Part shown: one piece after another, positions 54,644 through 64,000 of the stretch
Position numbering within the stretch: the stretch's first letter is position 1
Layout of the letters: each line of letters starts with the position of its first letter
DNA from: Methylocystis silviterrae
Lineage (GTDB): Bacteria > Pseudomonadota > Alphaproteobacteria > Rhizobiales > Beijerinckiaceae
Reading direction: 5' to 3'
Length of the DNA stretch: 64,000 bases
Assembly (NCBI RefSeq): GCF_013350005.1
Contig: NZ_JABVWW010000007.1
Location: 129,501-193,500, forward strand
The notes under the pieces: model-generated
What the model was told of the DNA's origin: nothing
What the model saw: the letters and a program-made list of their open reading frames with translations, nothing else
Database searches by the model: none
Program-made: the position numbers and the translations under genes

Positions 54644-55302
54644 AATAAGTCCCCTTGATCCGAATTGCCGGAACTATGGTCCACCGACAATACGCGCAAA
54701 TAGCGTAACGCGGTTAAGCAGTCGTTCAAGTGCTGCGCGCGCAGAAGTGATCAACGCAACGCATGACGAGGCATGTTGAGCGCAGTCGCGCGACAAGCAA
54801 AATGATCGTGAAGCTGCTTTGCAAACGCTTCGGCGAGACTATCGCGACAGGTTTGCGCCGCGCGTTTTATTGACGACGATCCGTGCGCGGATTCGGTTGG
54901 CGACATCCGCTCCGAGAAGGCTCCAGACGTGCAATCGCACGCTCTGCCGCAAGTCGCGCCTGTTGTTCAATTACTTGATTTGCTTTTGTATCCGCGAACA
55001 GTTGCGACTCGCGCACGCTGCCCGAGATCGATCGCGGCGCAATATATCGGAACACGATGAAAAATCGCGGAGCGCGCCTGTCGCGGTCGGGCGACTCGAC
55101 GCCGGCACAGAGACGGAGGACGTGGAGCGGAGCCGACCTCGCGCGCCTCGGAGGCGCGCGCGAGGTCGCGCATTCGGAGAGAAAAAAAAATTGTGGCCAG
55201 CGCGATCGGATCAAAAAAATTGGCGCGCGACAGCTGCGCTGGGAGAAGAATCGCGCAGCGCGTGCGTCAACTGATTCGTTTTTTTCGACGAACGGGCGCG
55301 CG
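54644..55302. other. 659-bp gene-free stretch with a strong hairpin near its right side
   Basis: No convincing gene. Open frames exist on both strands but are Arg-rich shadows without ribosome-binding sites. GACCTCGCGCGCC and its partner (55135-55166) form a GC-rich stem with a 2-nt bulge. A run of nine A residues follows at about 55182. gatB ends at the right border. Confidence 0.5.
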
Positions 55303-56772
55303 TCAGACGCCCAACTTGCGTTTGAGCAGCTCGTTCACCGACTGCGGATTCGCCTTGCCGCCCGTCTGCTTCATCACCTGTCCGACGAACCAGCCGAGCA
55401 TCGTCGGCTTCGCCTTCGCCTGCTCTACCTTGTCGGGATTGGCGGCGATGACGGCGTCGACGGCGGCTTCAATCGCGCCTGTGTCGGTCACCTGCTTCAT
55501 GCCGCGCGCCTCGACGATCTCCTTGGGGTCGCCGCCTTCAGTCCAGACGATCTCGAAAAGATCCTTGGCGATCTTGCCCGAAATAACATTCTGCGAAATG
55601 AGGTCGATGATCGCGCCCAAAGCCTGCGACGACACTGGCGAGCGCGTGACGTCGAGCCCCTCCTTGTTCAGACGGCCGAACAACTCATTGATCACCCAGT
55701 TGGCCGCAAGCTTGGCGTCGCGTCCCTTCGCCGTCTCCTCGAAATAGTCGGCGGCCGCCCGCTCCATCACAAGCACGCCGGCGTCGTAAGGCGGCAGGCC
55801 GTATTGTTCGATAAAGCGCGCCCGCTTCGCGTCGGGCAGCTCCGGCAACTGCGCCCTTAGCGCGTCCACATATGGCTGGTCGAACTCGAGCGGCAGCAGA
55901 TCCGGATCGGGAAAGTACCGATAATCATGCGCTTCCTCCTTGGAGCGCATCGAGCGCGTCTCTCCCCTCCCTGGATCGAAGAGTCGCGTCTCCTGGGCGA
56001 TCGCGCCGCCGTCTTCGAGAATGCCGATCTGTCGACGCGCCTCGACCTCAATCGCCTGGCCGATGAAGCGGATGGAGTTGACGTTCTTGATTTCGCAGCG
56101 CGTGCCGAGCGGCGCGCCGGGGCGGCGCACGGAGACGTTGACGTCGGCGCGCAGCGAACCCTGCTCCATGTTGCCGTCGCAGGAGCCGATGTAGCGCAAG
56201 ATGGTCCGCAACTTCGAAACATAGGCGCGCGCCTCCTCAGCCGAGCGCAGGTCGGGCTTGGAGACGATCTCCATGAGCGCGACGCCGCTGCGGTTGAGAT
56301 CGACGTGGCTTTCGGTCGCCGAAAGATCATGCAGCGACTTGCCGGCATCCTGCTCGAGATGAAGACGCTCGATGCCCACGGTGATGCGCTCGCTCGGCGA
56401 CACGTCGACGATCACGGCGCCTTCGCCGACGATCGGGTGCTTGTACTGGGAGATCTGGTAGCCCTGCGGCAGGTCGGGATAGAAATAGTTCTTACGGTCG
56501 AAAACCGAACGCAGGTTGATCCTGGCCTCTAAGCCGAGGCCTGTGCGGATTGCCTGTTTGACGCATTCCTCGTTGATGACCGGCAGCATGCCCGGCATGG
56601 CCGCATCGACCAGGGAAACGTGATCGTTCGGCGCGCCGCCATACTCCGCGGAAGCGCCGGAGAAGAGCTTGGCGTTGCTCGTCACCTGCGCATGTATCTC
56701 CATGCCGATCACGACTTCCCAGTCGCCGGTTGCGCCGCTGATGAGCTTGTTGGGAGCCGCCTGTGTCGTCAT
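55303..56772 (-). CDS. gatB: aspartyl/glutamyl-tRNA amidotransferase subunit B
   Basis: With GatA and GatC it converts Glu-tRNA-Gln and Asp-tRNA-Asn to the correct amides. The 489 residues include [60 protein letters not shown] and [11 protein letters not shown] of the cradle, and the C-terminal helical/YqeY-like tail [20 protein letters not shown] (tRNA D-loop contact). The gene is apart from gatCA in this genome, separated by a small membrane protein gene and aroQ. Confidence 0.96.
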   Translation of the reverse strand: MTTQAAPNKLISGATGDWEVVIGMEIHAQVTSNAKLFSGASAEYGGAPNDHVSLVDAAMPGMLPVINEECVKQAIRTGLGLEARINLRSVFDRKNYFYPDLPQGYQISQYKHPIVGEGAVIVDVSPSERITVGIERLHLEQDAGKSLHDLSATESHVDLNRSGVALMEIVSKPDLRSAEEARAYVSKLRTILRYIGSCDGNMEQGSLRADVNVSVRRPGAPLGTRCEIKNVNSIRFIGQAIEVEARRQIGILEDGGAIAQETRLFDPGRGETRSMRSKEEAHDYRYFPDPDLLPLEFDQPYVDALRAQLPELPDAKRARFIEQYGLPPYDAGVLVMERAAADYFEETAKGRDAKLAANWVINELFGRLNKEGLDVTRSPVSSQALGAIIDLISQNVISGKIAKDLFEIVWTEGGDPKEIVEARGMKQVTDTGAIEAAVDAVIAANPDKVEQAKAKPTMLGWFVGQVMKQTGGKANPQSVNELLKRKLGV

Positions 56773-56858
56773 ATCCGCCTCGCTAAACTTACGCCTTCCA
56801 TATAAACCACGCTTCGCAAGAGCGGAACGGCCGGCGCGCAGCAGAGGGAACGAGCGAG

Positions 56859-57191
56859 ATGGCCACGGAACGGAATTCTGAGGACAGCCGCCGAAAAGGC
56901 CTCCTCGCCCGCATGCGCGGCGCGCCCCGCTATGTAAGCATTCCTGTAGGCGTCGGCCTGATCCTCGGCGGAACCATTCTTGCGCCGCTTCCCGTCTTCG
57001 GGGTGTGGATGCTCCCTTTGGGCCTTGCGATCCTCGCCCCGCACTCCCCGGGCGCTCACAGGCTGTCGCGGCGCTTTCATTGGTGGTCGCTTAAGTTCCT
57101 GCGCTGGTCGATCCGCAACGGTTTCGTCCGCGTCAAGCAAAAAGCCCCCAACGGCGATCAGGAAGAACGGTCGCCGTCCGCCGATCCTTGA
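56859..57191 (+). CDS. small membrane protein, 110 aa
   Basis: An uncharacterised protein with a basic N-terminus ([20 protein letters not shown]), a central two-helix hydrophobic block ([40 protein letters not shown]) and a polar Lys/Asp tail. The L-P-L-G-L-A-I-L-A-x-x-S-P pattern is like the PGPGW/transmembrane family, without certainty. It converges with aroQ, overlapping its 3' end by 34 bp. Confidence 0.65.
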   Translation: MATERNSEDSRRKGLLARMRGAPRYVSIPVGVGLILGGTILAPLPVFGVWMLPLGLAILAPHSPGAHRLSRRFHWWSLKFLRWSIRNGFVRVKQKAPNGDQEERSPSADP

Positions 57192-57541
57192 GAGACGCCC
57201 TTGAGCGCGCGAGCGCCCATCAGCCGCTCCTCGTACTGGATCGACCAGTCGATCAGCGCGCGCCACAGGGTCATCGCGACCTCGACCGACAGTGCCTCGC
57301 GGCGCGCGGCGCCAAGCACATGCGCCAATACTTCGTCGACGCGCTCGGGGACATTGGCGGGGATTCCCAGCGCGGGTTTGATCCTAGCGGCCCGCTCGAT
57401 TTGTCGCTGCCGCTTTGCGAGCAGCGCCACAAGCTCCTCGTCCAGCTCGTCGATCAATCGACGCACGTCGGACATTTCGTCCTGCAGCGCTTGCTGCGGG
57501 CGCTCCGCAATGTCCTTTTCAGCGCTCGGCGTCGTCATCAT
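57158..57541 (-). CDS. monofunctional chorismate mutase, alphaproteobacterial type
   Basis: Converts chorismate to prephenate for Tyr/Phe synthesis. The 127 residues include an all-helical AroQ fold: VRRLIDELDEELVALLAKRQ (active-site Arg/Lys), RQIERAARIKPALG, VPERVDEVLAHVLGAAR and MTLWRALIDWSIQYEERL. Its ATG (57541 or 57538) overlaps the gatA stop as TGATG, with GAGGG inside the gatA end as its ribosome-binding site, so translation is coupled. Why amidation and aromatic synthesis are linked is unknown. Confidence 0.88.
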   Translation of the reverse strand: MMTTPSAEKDIAERPQQALQDEMSDVRRLIDELDEELVALLAKRQRQIERAARIKPALGIPANVPERVDEVLAHVLGAARREALSVEVAMTLWRALIDWSIQYEERLMGARALKGVSQGSADGDRSS

Positions 57542-59031
57542 CAGCCCTCGCGCCACCATGGCTGCGGAAGTTCGATCTTAGGCGCCGCCCGTTCGATCGC
57601 CGCAGCGAGAGAGAACAGCGTCTCTTCGTCGAATGCTTTGCCGATGAGCTGCAACCCGAGCGGCAAGCCGTTCGCCGCGAGGCCGCCCGGAACGGCGACG
57701 CCGGGAAGACCGGCCATGTTCACCGTAACGGTGAACACGTCGTTGAGATACATTTCTACAGGATCGGCCGAGCCCTTCTCTCCCTGCGCGAAGGCGGTCG
57801 ACGGCGTCGCCGGTGTCAGGACGGCGTCGACGCCGGACGCGAAGGCTTCGTCAAAGTCGCGCTTGATCAGGCTGCGGACTTTCTGCGCACGGACGTAATA
57901 AGCGTCGTAATAGCCGGCGGAGAGCACATAAGTGCCGATCATAATGCGCCGCCGCACCTCCGGACCAAAGCCCGCTGCGCGCGTCTTCTCGTACATTTCG
58001 CTGACGTCGCGGCCTTGCTCACGACACCCGTAGCGCACGCCATCGTAGCGCGCGAGATTGGACGAGGCTTCGGCCGGCGCGATAATGTAATATGTCGGCA
58101 AGGCATAGCGCGTATGCGGCAGGGAGATTTCGACGATCTCCGCGCCCGCGTCCTTCAGCCAAGCGGCCCCTTTATCCCATAAAGCGGCGATCTCCGCCGA
58201 CATTCCATCGATGCGATATTCTTTCGGCACGCCGATGCGGCGTCCCTTCACGGAGGCGCCGACAGCAGCTTCGTAGTCCGGCACAGGCGCATCGACGCTG
58301 GTCGTGTCCTTGGGATCGTGGCCGGCCATCGACCTGAGCATGATCGCTGCGTCGCGCACGGTGCGCGTTATCGGACCCGCCTGATCCAGCGACGACGCGA
58401 AGGCGACGATGCCCCAGCGCGAGCAGCGGCCATAGGTCGGCTTGACGCCGACAGTGCCCGTGAAGGCGGCGGGCTGACGGATCGAACCGCCTGTATCTGT
58501 CGCCGTGGCGCCAAGGCAAAGACGCGCGGCCACCGCCGACGACGAGCCCCCCGAAGAACCGCCCGGCACGATCTTGGCGTCGGGATCCGCGGCGCGGCGC
58601 CACGGCGAAACAACGGGGCCGAAGGCGCTCGTTTCGTTCGACGACCCCATCGCGAATTCGTCGAGATTGAGCTTGCCGAGCATGGCCGCGCCGTCGCGCA
58701 GCAGATTTGCCGAGACCGTCGATTCATATGTCGGCGTGAAGTCGTCGAGAATGCGACTCCCCGCCGTCGTGCGCACGCCTTTGGAGCAATAGAGATCCTT
58801 GATGCCGAGCGGCAGACCCTCGAGCGGACGCGCGTCGCCGCGCGCGATGCGGGCGTCGCTCTCCTGCGCCTGCGCCAGCGCGACTTCCGGCGTCTCCGTG
58901 ATGAAGCAGTTAAGCGCGCGCGATTTGCTGATAGCGTCGATGTGCGCCCGCGCCAGTTCAACGGCGGAGAGCTGTTTGGATGCGAGAGCGTCGCGCGCCT
59001 CGGCCAATGAAAGATGCGTGGGGTCGGACAT
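57541..59031 (-). CDS. gatA: aspartyl/glutamyl-tRNA amidotransferase subunit A
   Basis: The glutaminase/amidase subunit: 496 residues with the amidase signature. Catalytic Lys in [10 protein letters not shown], then the Ser-rich [20 protein letters not shown] (cis-Ser and nucleophile Ser), [20 protein letters not shown] and [15 protein letters not shown]. It lies between gatC upstream (52 bp) and aroQ downstream (overlap). Confidence 0.96.
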   Translation of the reverse strand: MSDPTHLSLAEARDALASKQLSAVELARAHIDAISKSRALNCFITETPEVALAQAQESDARIARGDARPLEGLPLGIKDLYCSKGVRTTAGSRILDDFTPTYESTVSANLLRDGAAMLGKLNLDEFAMGSSNETSAFGPVVSPWRRAADPDAKIVPGGSSGGSSSAVAARLCLGATATDTGGSIRQPAAFTGTVGVKPTYGRCSRWGIVAFASSLDQAGPITRTVRDAAIMLRSMAGHDPKDTTSVDAPVPDYEAAVGASVKGRRIGVPKEYRIDGMSAEIAALWDKGAAWLKDAGAEIVEISLPHTRYALPTYYIIAPAEASSNLARYDGVRYGCREQGRDVSEMYEKTRAAGFGPEVRRRIMIGTYVLSAGYYDAYYVRAQKVRSLIKRDFDEAFASGVDAVLTPATPSTAFAQGEKGSADPVEMYLNDVFTVTVNMAGLPGVAVPGGLAANGLPLGLQLIGKAFDEETLFSLAAAIERAAPKIELPQPWWREG

Positions 59032-59083
59032 TTGTCCCTTTATATCTGATGCCGCCGCATGCGCGGCGCCGGCGCGACAAGCG

Positions 59084-59371
59084 CTATTCGATCACCTTGG
59101 GCACGACGAAATAGTGATCCTCGCGCAAAGGCGCGTTGGCGAGAATCTCATCGGCGATGCCGCCGTCGGTCACGACGTCGGCCCGCTTCTTCATTTGCAT
59201 CGGCAAAGCGGAGGTCAACGGCTCGACGCCGTCGACATCGACCTCGCTCAGCGTCTCCACGAAAGCCAGGATGGCGTTGAGTTCGCCGCGCAGGCGCTCG
59301 ACCTCGCTGTCTTCGATGGCGATACGCGAGAGATGGGCGATCCGGCGGACGGTCGCGGAATCAACGGACAT
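59084..59371 (-). CDS. gatC: aspartyl/glutamyl-tRNA amidotransferase subunit C
   Basis: The 95-residue belt subunit that holds GatA and GatB together: [40 protein letters not shown] and [14 protein letters not shown] at the C-terminus. It is the first gene of gatC-gatA-aroQ. Confidence 0.94.
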   Translation of the reverse strand: MSVDSATVRRIAHLSRIAIEDSEVERLRGELNAILAFVETLSEVDVDGVEPLTSALPMQMKKRADVVTDGGIADEILANAPLREDHYFVVPKVIE

Positions 59372-59524
59372 CTAGGGCTCCGCAAGAAAGGTCTCGACGG
59401 GCGCTATAGCGCCTGGCCTTTCGCGGCGCAATGTTGCGAAGCCAATCATAGAGGCAAAAAGCCGAAGCGCGGAGCCAGCTGAGTTTGCGGAAATGCGGCG
59501 GCGTGTTAGCGAAATCGCGTGACC

Positions 59525-59989
59525 ATGCGCGCGACGACCCTTGAAGAACTGGCGGCGCTTCTGCCGCCGAAGGGCCGGCTGATGGGATTGGATCTCGGGA
59601 CCAAAACCATCGGATTGGCGCTTTCGGACGTCGAGCGGCGGCTGGCGTCTCCGCTCGATACGATCGGGCGAGCGAAGTTTTCTCAGGACGCCGCCGCCTT
59701 GCTCAAACGCGCAGCCGATTTCGATATTTACGCCCTGGTCGTCGGGCTGCCGCTCAATATGGACGGCACCGAAGGGCCGCGCGCGCAGGCGACGCGCGCC
59801 TTCATGCGCAATCTTTCAAAACTCGCGTCCCTGCCCTTCGCCTTCTGGGACGAGCGCCTGTCGACTGCGGCTGTAACGCGCGAATTGATCGCGCAGAACG
59901 CCTCGCGCGCCAAACGCGCTGAAGTCGTCGATCGAATGGCGGCCGCCTATATCCTGCAGGGCGCGCTCGACCGTTTGAAACGTCTGTAG
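59525..59989 (+). CDS. ruvX: RuvX/YqgF RNase-H-fold nuclease (Holliday junction resolvase-like)
   Basis: A 154-residue protein processing 16S rRNA precursor in E. coli and DNA junctions in vitro. It shows LMGLDLGTKTIGLALSDVER (first acidic residue), YALVVGLPLNMDGTEGPRAQ, FWDERLSTAAVTRELIAQNA (catalytic Asp-Glu) and DRMAAAYILQGALD (last Asp). The ATG at 59525 is used; a GTG two codons earlier is possible. Confidence 0.93.
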   Translation: MRATTLEELAALLPPKGRLMGLDLGTKTIGLALSDVERRLASPLDTIGRAKFSQDAAALLKRAADFDIYALVVGLPLNMDGTEGPRAQATRAFMRNLSKLASLPFAFWDERLSTAAVTRELIAQNASRAKRAEVVDRMAAAYILQGALDRLKRL

Positions 59990-60128
59990 TGGCCTCGATC
60001 GCAGCATTACAACCTCTGATAGAATTTTGTTCTTGACAGGGGATAGGCGTGATGGAAGAAAAATATAAGAAAGTCTAATGTTTACCCCTATTCATAACCT
60101 GCCTCGTGGTCCGTGGAGACTGACAGCG

Positions 60129-60374
60129 ATGCCCCGGCCAGATGCTTCTCAAAAAGATTGCAGCAAGACCCCCGGAACGACCCCGGAGAACGCCAAAGCC
60201 AATGAGGAAGCGGCGTCCATCGCGTCATATATTGCTGATATGTCAGACGAAATGGCGAAACTCGCCAGTCGTTGCGACATGCCCATGCTCTGCTATTTCT
60301 TGAACCTCGCCCGCGCCGAGGCGGACATGCGGGCGCGCGAACTCGGCGGCTATCCCATCGACCGCTCGGCCTGA
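60129..60374 (+). CDS. conserved small cytosolic protein, 81 aa
   Basis: Unrecognised. MPRPDASQKDCSKTPGTTPE is a flexible head; the rest is helical: SIASYIADMSDEMAKLASRC, DMPMLCYFLNLARAEADMRA and RELGGYPIDRSA. The A-R-A-E-A-x-M-R-A motif resembles small alphaproteobacterial hypotheticals. GGAG lies ten nt upstream. A longer form beginning at 60078 lacks a ribosome-binding site. A perfect TTGACA -35 box occurs at 60033-60038 without an obvious -10. It abuts dprA, which converges. Confidence 0.7.
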   Translation: MPRPDASQKDCSKTPGTTPENAKANEEAASIASYIADMSDEMAKLASRCDMPMLCYFLNLARAEADMRARELGGYPIDRSA

Positions 60375-60375
60375 T

Positions 60376-61644
60376 TTACAGCTTATAGTTGAACGTGAGG
60401 GAAACGCTGTTGGCCCCGTGACGCTGCAAGCGCCCCTCGAGGTCGAGCTCGACGAGGACTCCCTGCACCTCGCGCGCCGTCAATCCGGCAACGCGGATGA
60501 GATCGTCGATCGCGATAGGCGCAGGCCCGAGCAGCGACAGGATGACCTCATGCGCGTCCCGCTGCGGCGACTCGTCGCCTCGCGAGCGCGCATCAAGATC
60601 GGCGACGCAATCTGCTGGCGGGCTTGGCGGCAAGAATTGTTTGGGAGCGGCTCTTTCCTCAAACGCCGGACCGTCGAGACCGGCGAAAAGATCCAATTCG
60701 TCGATCAGAGCGTCCTGTCCTTCCAGAGAGTCGTCGTCGAAGAGATTCTTGCGCGGCGGGGTCCCCGCGTTCTCGGCGAGCACCGAAATCACGTCCTCGG
60801 GGCGCGCGCACAATGTCGCGCCTTGGCGAATGAGATCGTTGACGCCTTCGGCGCGCGGATCCAGCGGCGAACCCGGAACGGCGAAGACCTCTCGCCCCTG
60901 CTCATTGGCGAAACGCGCCGTGATCAGCGAGCCGGAACGCCGCGCCGCCTCGACGACGATGGTCGCGCGGCTGAGCCCGGAGATGATGCGATTTCGGCGC
61001 GGAAAATCGCGGCCGCGCGGCTCCCATTCGATGGGCATCTCAGAGACGATCAATCCCCTTTCGGCGATCTCTTCGACAAGCCGCGCATGTTCGGCCGGAT
61101 ACGGTCGCGCATGGCCGCCGGCGAGCACGGCGATCGTGCCGGTTTCGAGCGTGGCGCGATGCGCGACCGCGTCGATGCCGCGCGCGAGGCCAGAGACAAT
61201 GACGTAATTCTCGAGCGCGAGGCTGCGCGCGAGCCGCTCGGCGAAGGCGAGACCTGCGGCGGAAGCATTGCGCGAGCCGACAATCGCCACGCCGTCGCGC
61301 TGCGCGGTCCAGGAAACGCCGCGCATTGCGATGAGCGGCGGCGCATCGGCGATTTCCCGAAGCAGCGGCGGATAGTCCGGATCGCCCGTGGTGGCGAAGC
61401 GAACGCCGAGCGCGCGCGCCGCCTCGATCTCGCGCAGCGCTTCCTCACGCGTGGCGATGCGGATAACCCGCCCGCGCAGGGACCGCGCCGCGAGGGATGG
61501 CAGCGCGTCCAACGCCGCGCCGGCGCCGCCGAAGCGATTGATGAGCTGTCTGAACGTGCGCGGCCCGACATTTTCGCTGCGGATGAGCCTCAGCCAATCG
61601 ACGAGCTGCTCTTCGCTCAACCGACCTGGCGACGCCTCGGTCAC
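60376..61644 (-). CDS. dprA: DNA-processing protein DprA
   Basis: Loads RecA onto incoming single-stranded DNA during transformation. The 422 residues contain a SAM-like N-terminal domain ([20 protein letters not shown]), the Rossmann domain with [55 protein letters not shown] and [20 protein letters not shown], and a C-terminal winged helix ([20 protein letters not shown]). Its start overlaps the stop of plsY (61641-61644), so the pair is coupled. Confidence 0.94.
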   Translation of the reverse strand: MTEASPGRLSEEQLVDWLRLIRSENVGPRTFRQLINRFGGAGAALDALPSLAARSLRGRVIRIATREEALREIEAARALGVRFATTGDPDYPPLLREIADAPPLIAMRGVSWTAQRDGVAIVGSRNASAAGLAFAERLARSLALENYVIVSGLARGIDAVAHRATLETGTIAVLAGGHARPYPAEHARLVEEIAERGLIVSEMPIEWEPRGRDFPRRNRIISGLSRATIVVEAARRSGSLITARFANEQGREVFAVPGSPLDPRAEGVNDLIRQGATLCARPEDVISVLAENAGTPPRKNLFDDDSLEGQDALIDELDLFAGLDGPAFEERAAPKQFLPPSPPADCVADLDARSRGDESPQRDAHEVILSLLGPAPIAIDDLIRVAGLTAREVQGVLVELDLEGRLQRHGANSVSLTFNYKL

Positions 61645-62234
61645 GCCTTCTGTCCTATGCGCGTTTCGGTGCCGGCGCGCAGACGCGCGATGTTCTCTCG
61701 ATGCCTATAGAAGACGATTGCGGTCATCACCGCGACGGTAAAGGCTTCGCCGCCATGGCCGAGCATGAACAGGACCACGGGCGCTGTCGCGCTCGCGGTC
61801 AGCGCGCCAAGCGACGAGTAGCGCCACAGCGCCGCCGCCGACAGCCAGACGGCGCAGAAAATCAATGCGGTGGGCCAATTGAGTCCAAAGAGCACGCCAA
61901 GGAACGTCGCAACGCCCTTTCCGCCCTTAAACTGCAGCCAGACCGGCGCAACATGGCCGATGAACGCCGCAAGGCCGGCGATCATGCCCCCTTCGGGCGA
62001 AAGCGAGGCGCCGATGAGCGCCGCCGCCGTGCCTTTCAGCCCGTCCAGCAGCAGCGTCGCCGCCGCGAGATCCTTTCGACCGGTGCGCAACACATTGGTT
62101 GCGCCGATATTGCCGGAGCCGATCGCGCGCAGGTCCGTCGTGCCCGCGAGGCGCGTGAGCAGTAGACCGAAGGGAATGGAGCCCAGCAAATAGCCGATCG
62201 CAAGGGCGACGATGTCGTAAATGATGGAGTTCAT
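61641..62234 (-). CDS. plsY: glycerol-3-phosphate acyltransferase PlsY
   Basis: An inner-membrane enzyme that transfers acyl from acyl-phosphate to glycerol-3-phosphate, the first phospholipid step. The 197 residues show [33 protein letters not shown] and [20 protein letters not shown] (active-site motifs), and about six membrane segments, ending EHIA-type basic [20 protein letters not shown]. It precedes dprA in the same operon. Confidence 0.95.
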   Translation of the reverse strand: MNSIIYDIVALAIGYLLGSIPFGLLLTRLAGTTDLRAIGSGNIGATNVLRTGRKDLAAATLLLDGLKGTAAALIGASLSPEGGMIAGLAAFIGHVAPVWLQFKGGKGVATFLGVLFGLNWPTALIFCAVWLSAAALWRYSSLGALTASATAPVVLFMLGHGGEAFTVAVMTAIVFYRHRENIARLRAGTETRIGQKA

Positions 62235-62466
62235 CCGTGAAAACGCGATACTTCTCGACAGCGAAAGGCCAGAGGATGCTAAAGGAGGCGCTATCGCGCC
62301 GCAATAAGCGTTTTCAATCGCGACGCCCGCCTATATTTCGAGGACGGTCGTCGAGGCCTTGTGGGCGCCTTTTTTAATTGAAACCGCTCTCTGGAAGCTC
62401 GCGCGACACATCCGCGCGTCGCGTTTTCGAACTCGAGGCGGTAAGAAGGCTAAAATCAGGAATCGA

Positions 62467-63543
62467 ATGACTGAGCAACGCAGGCCGCGTCCACGGGCTT
62501 TTCGGCTCGAAGGCGACCAGACGGTCACCGCCAAGGCGACGCCGTCGACAGACGATGCCGGGACGCCGTCTATCGAGGTTGTCGAAGCGGAATTTGACGC
62601 TTTCGCGCTTGAGGCCGCCCAGCTCGCGGACGGCTTGACCGGGGATGAAGCCGCCGTCGAAGCTGCGCAGGCCGACGGCATGCTGCGCCGCTACGTTTTC
62701 TCATGGGGCGGCGTCTTTTTGTCGGCGGTCAGCGGGCTTATGTCCCTGGCCTTCACGCTCTGGATATGGGGGTTTGTCGAAGACCTGTTCCAGCGCTCCG
62801 CCCTTCTCGGCATGGTGGGACTGAGCCTTGCGGGTCTCGCCGCCGTCGCCGCCCTCATCTCCATCACGCGCGAGTTTCGCGCCATCGGTCGGCAGAATCG
62901 TATCGCCAAGCTGCATGCCGCGCTGGCCGAGGCGCATGCGAGCGATGACGGTAAGGCTGCGCGCGAGCGCGTCGGCGAACTTTGCAAGCTCTATGAAGAT
63001 CGCCCGGACACCGGCCGGGCGCGCGCACTGCTCAACGACTATTTGAAGCGGATTATCGACGGACGCGATCTGATCACGCTTGCCGAGCGTAATCTCGTCG
63101 CGCCCCTAGACGAAGAAGCGCGGCGCGAGATCGCCGGCGCCGCCAAACGCGTCTCCGTCGTTACGGCGATCAGCCCGCGCGCGCTCCTCGACGTGCTTTT
63201 CGTTGTCGGCCAGGCGATCGTGCTGATGCGAAAAATCGCGGAGATTTACGGCGGTAAGCCGGGGCTGCTCGGGTTTTTCAAGCTGGCCCGCTCGGTCGGC
63301 GCGCATCTCGCCATCACCGGCGGCGTGGCGGTCGGCGACTCTATCCTTCAGCAGGCGCTCGGCCACGGCATCGCCGCACGCATTTCCGCAAAGCTCGGCG
63401 AAGGCGTATTGAATGGGCTTCTCACCGCGCGAGTCGGTCTTTCCGCCATGGCCGTCTGTCGACCGACGCCCTTCATCGCCGAGAAGCAGCCGGGCGTCAG
63501 GGACGTCGCGCCTTTCCTCTTCGGTGACAAGACCAAGAGCTGA
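62467..63543 (+). CDS. YcjF-like inner-membrane protein (TIGR01620/DUF697)
   Basis: A 358-residue protein: a polar N-terminus, two membrane helices (FSWGGVFLSAVSGLMSLAFT and LLGMVGLSLAGLAAVAALIS), a cytosolic helical region (ARERVGELCKLYEDRPDTGR) and a C-terminal DUF697-like domain (AISPRALLDVLFVVGQAIVL, GGVAVGDSILQQALGHGIAA). YcjF usually accompanies the GTPase YcjX, which is not seen here. xthA follows 6 bp later, probably in one transcript. Confidence 0.88.
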   Translation: MTEQRRPRPRAFRLEGDQTVTAKATPSTDDAGTPSIEVVEAEFDAFALEAAQLADGLTGDEAAVEAAQADGMLRRYVFSWGGVFLSAVSGLMSLAFTLWIWGFVEDLFQRSALLGMVGLSLAGLAAVAALISITREFRAIGRQNRIAKLHAALAEAHASDDGKAARERVGELCKLYEDRPDTGRARALLNDYLKRIIDGRDLITLAERNLVAPLDEEARREIAGAAKRVSVVTAISPRALLDVLFVVGQAIVLMRKIAEIYGGKPGLLGFFKLARSVGAHLAITGGVAVGDSILQQALGHGIAARISAKLGEGVLNGLLTARVGLSAMAVCRPTPFIAEKQPGVRDVAPFLFGDKTKS

Positions 63544-63549
63544 TCCGCA

Positions 63550-64000
63550 TTGAAAGCAGCAAGCCTGAAGATTACCACCTGGAACATCAATTCCGTGCGG
63601 CTGCGCCTGCCGCTGATCGCCGATTTTCTCAAGAGCCGGGCGCCGGACGTGCTCTGCCTGCAGGAGACAAAATGTCGGGACGCCGAATTCCCGATGAAGG
63701 ATCTCCACGCGCTCGGCTATGAGCATATCGCGATCAATGGCCAGAAGGGCTACCACGGCGTGGCCGTCATTTCGAAGCGGCCCTTACGTTTCGTCGAGAA
63801 GCGCGATTTCTGCGAAAAGGGCGACGCGCGTCATATCTGCGTGGAAATCGACGCCCGGAGCGGCCCGATATCGCTGCATAATTTCTATGTGCCGGCCGGC
63901 GGCGACGAGCCTGACGTCGACATCAATCCGAAGTTTCAGCACAAGCTCGATTTTCTCGATGAAATGCGCGACTGGATTGTCACTGAAGGGGTCTCGCGCG
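63550..64000 (+). CDS. xthA: exodeoxyribonuclease III, 5' part (runs off right edge)
   Basis: An AP endonuclease/3'-exonuclease of base-excision repair. About 150 residues are visible: LKITTWNINSVRLRLPLIAD, DVLCLQETKCRD (metal Glu), YHGVAVISKRPLRF and HNFYVPAGGDEPDVDINPKF. The C-terminal catalytic Asp/His half is outside the window. A TTG at 63550 is the best start, six nt after the YcjF-like stop; no ATG fits. Confidence 0.92.
   Translation, partial: MKAASLKITTWNINSVRLRLPLIADFLKSRAPDVLCLQETKCRDAEFPMKDLHALGYEHIAINGQKGYHGVAVISKRPLRFVEKRDFCEKGDARHICVEIDARSGPISLHNFYVPAGGDEPDVDINPKFQHKLDFLDEMRDWIVTEGVSR

Noticed and set aside
54819-55274. Arg-rich frames in the gap before gatB
   Set aside because: Overlapping frames on both strands, none with a ribosome-binding site or recognisable domain.
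1-64000. CRISPR array, insertion sequence or prophage
   Set aside because: No regularly spaced repeats, transposase motifs or phage structural genes were seen.

Overview
The window is a compact, GC-rich chromosomal segment (roughly 62-65 % by eye) from an alphaproteobacterium, most likely of the Hyphomicrobiales. The evidence is CpdR and RcdA, a CtrA box, a cysteine-free Mg/K-type HemB, an alphaproteobacterial monofunctional chorismate mutase next to gatCA, and an RpoH-plus-ROSE-like leader on hsp20. An OprC-type copper receptor with a Met-rich loop would suit a copper-hungry methylotroph such as Methylocystis or Methylosinus. That genus-level guess is inference: no methane or methanol oxidation gene is present. 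Most of the segment is housekeeping; there is no prophage, IS element or CRISPR array.

Layout. 0-7 kb: truncated pgi, an acid-ceramidase-like Ntn hydrolase, tsaC/sua5 coupled to an Anbu proteasome-like peptidase, a FemAB-like protein, and convergent mtnA and fucA-type aldolase (probably one methylthioadenosine salvage route). 7-9 kb: a CAU tRNA followed by an atypical, AT-richer patch with an orphan gene. 9-22 kb: GSTs, pyrE, a VanX-like dipeptidase, recG, a solitary DNA methyltransferase behind an orphan HigA-like regulator, the overlapping queA-(small protein)-tgt operon, and coaD with two cyclophilins. 22-37 kb: a Trp/Arg-tailed mini-protein, a secreted RNase T2 with rlmJ, an SGNH protein, an L,D-transpeptidase, and a gltB/gltD pair split by a diguanylate cyclase. 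37-42 kb: hsp20 with heat-control signals, a LuxR-type regulator, and a divergent DUF2946-like / OprC-like / TlpA-like copper locus. 43-50 kb: hisN, N-formylglutamate amidohydrolase, cpdR, rpmE, rcdA, a candidate sRNA with a CtrA box, suhB and cspA. 50-64 kb: pyk, hemB, an H1-like protein, gatB, gatCA-aroQ, ruvX, dprA-plsY, a YcjF-like protein and a truncated xthA.

The most notable points are the queA-small protein-tgt operon, whose Tgt lacks its zinc ligands; the copper-receptor locus carrying the full CxxxM and HxM motifs; the heat-controlled hsp20 leader; the cpdR/rcdA neighbourhood with a candidate anti-Shine-Dalgarno sRNA behind a perfect CtrA box; the HigA-like/DNA methyltransferase pair; and several small uncharacterised proteins (Trp/Arg-tailed, glycine-zipper, Lys/Ala-rich).
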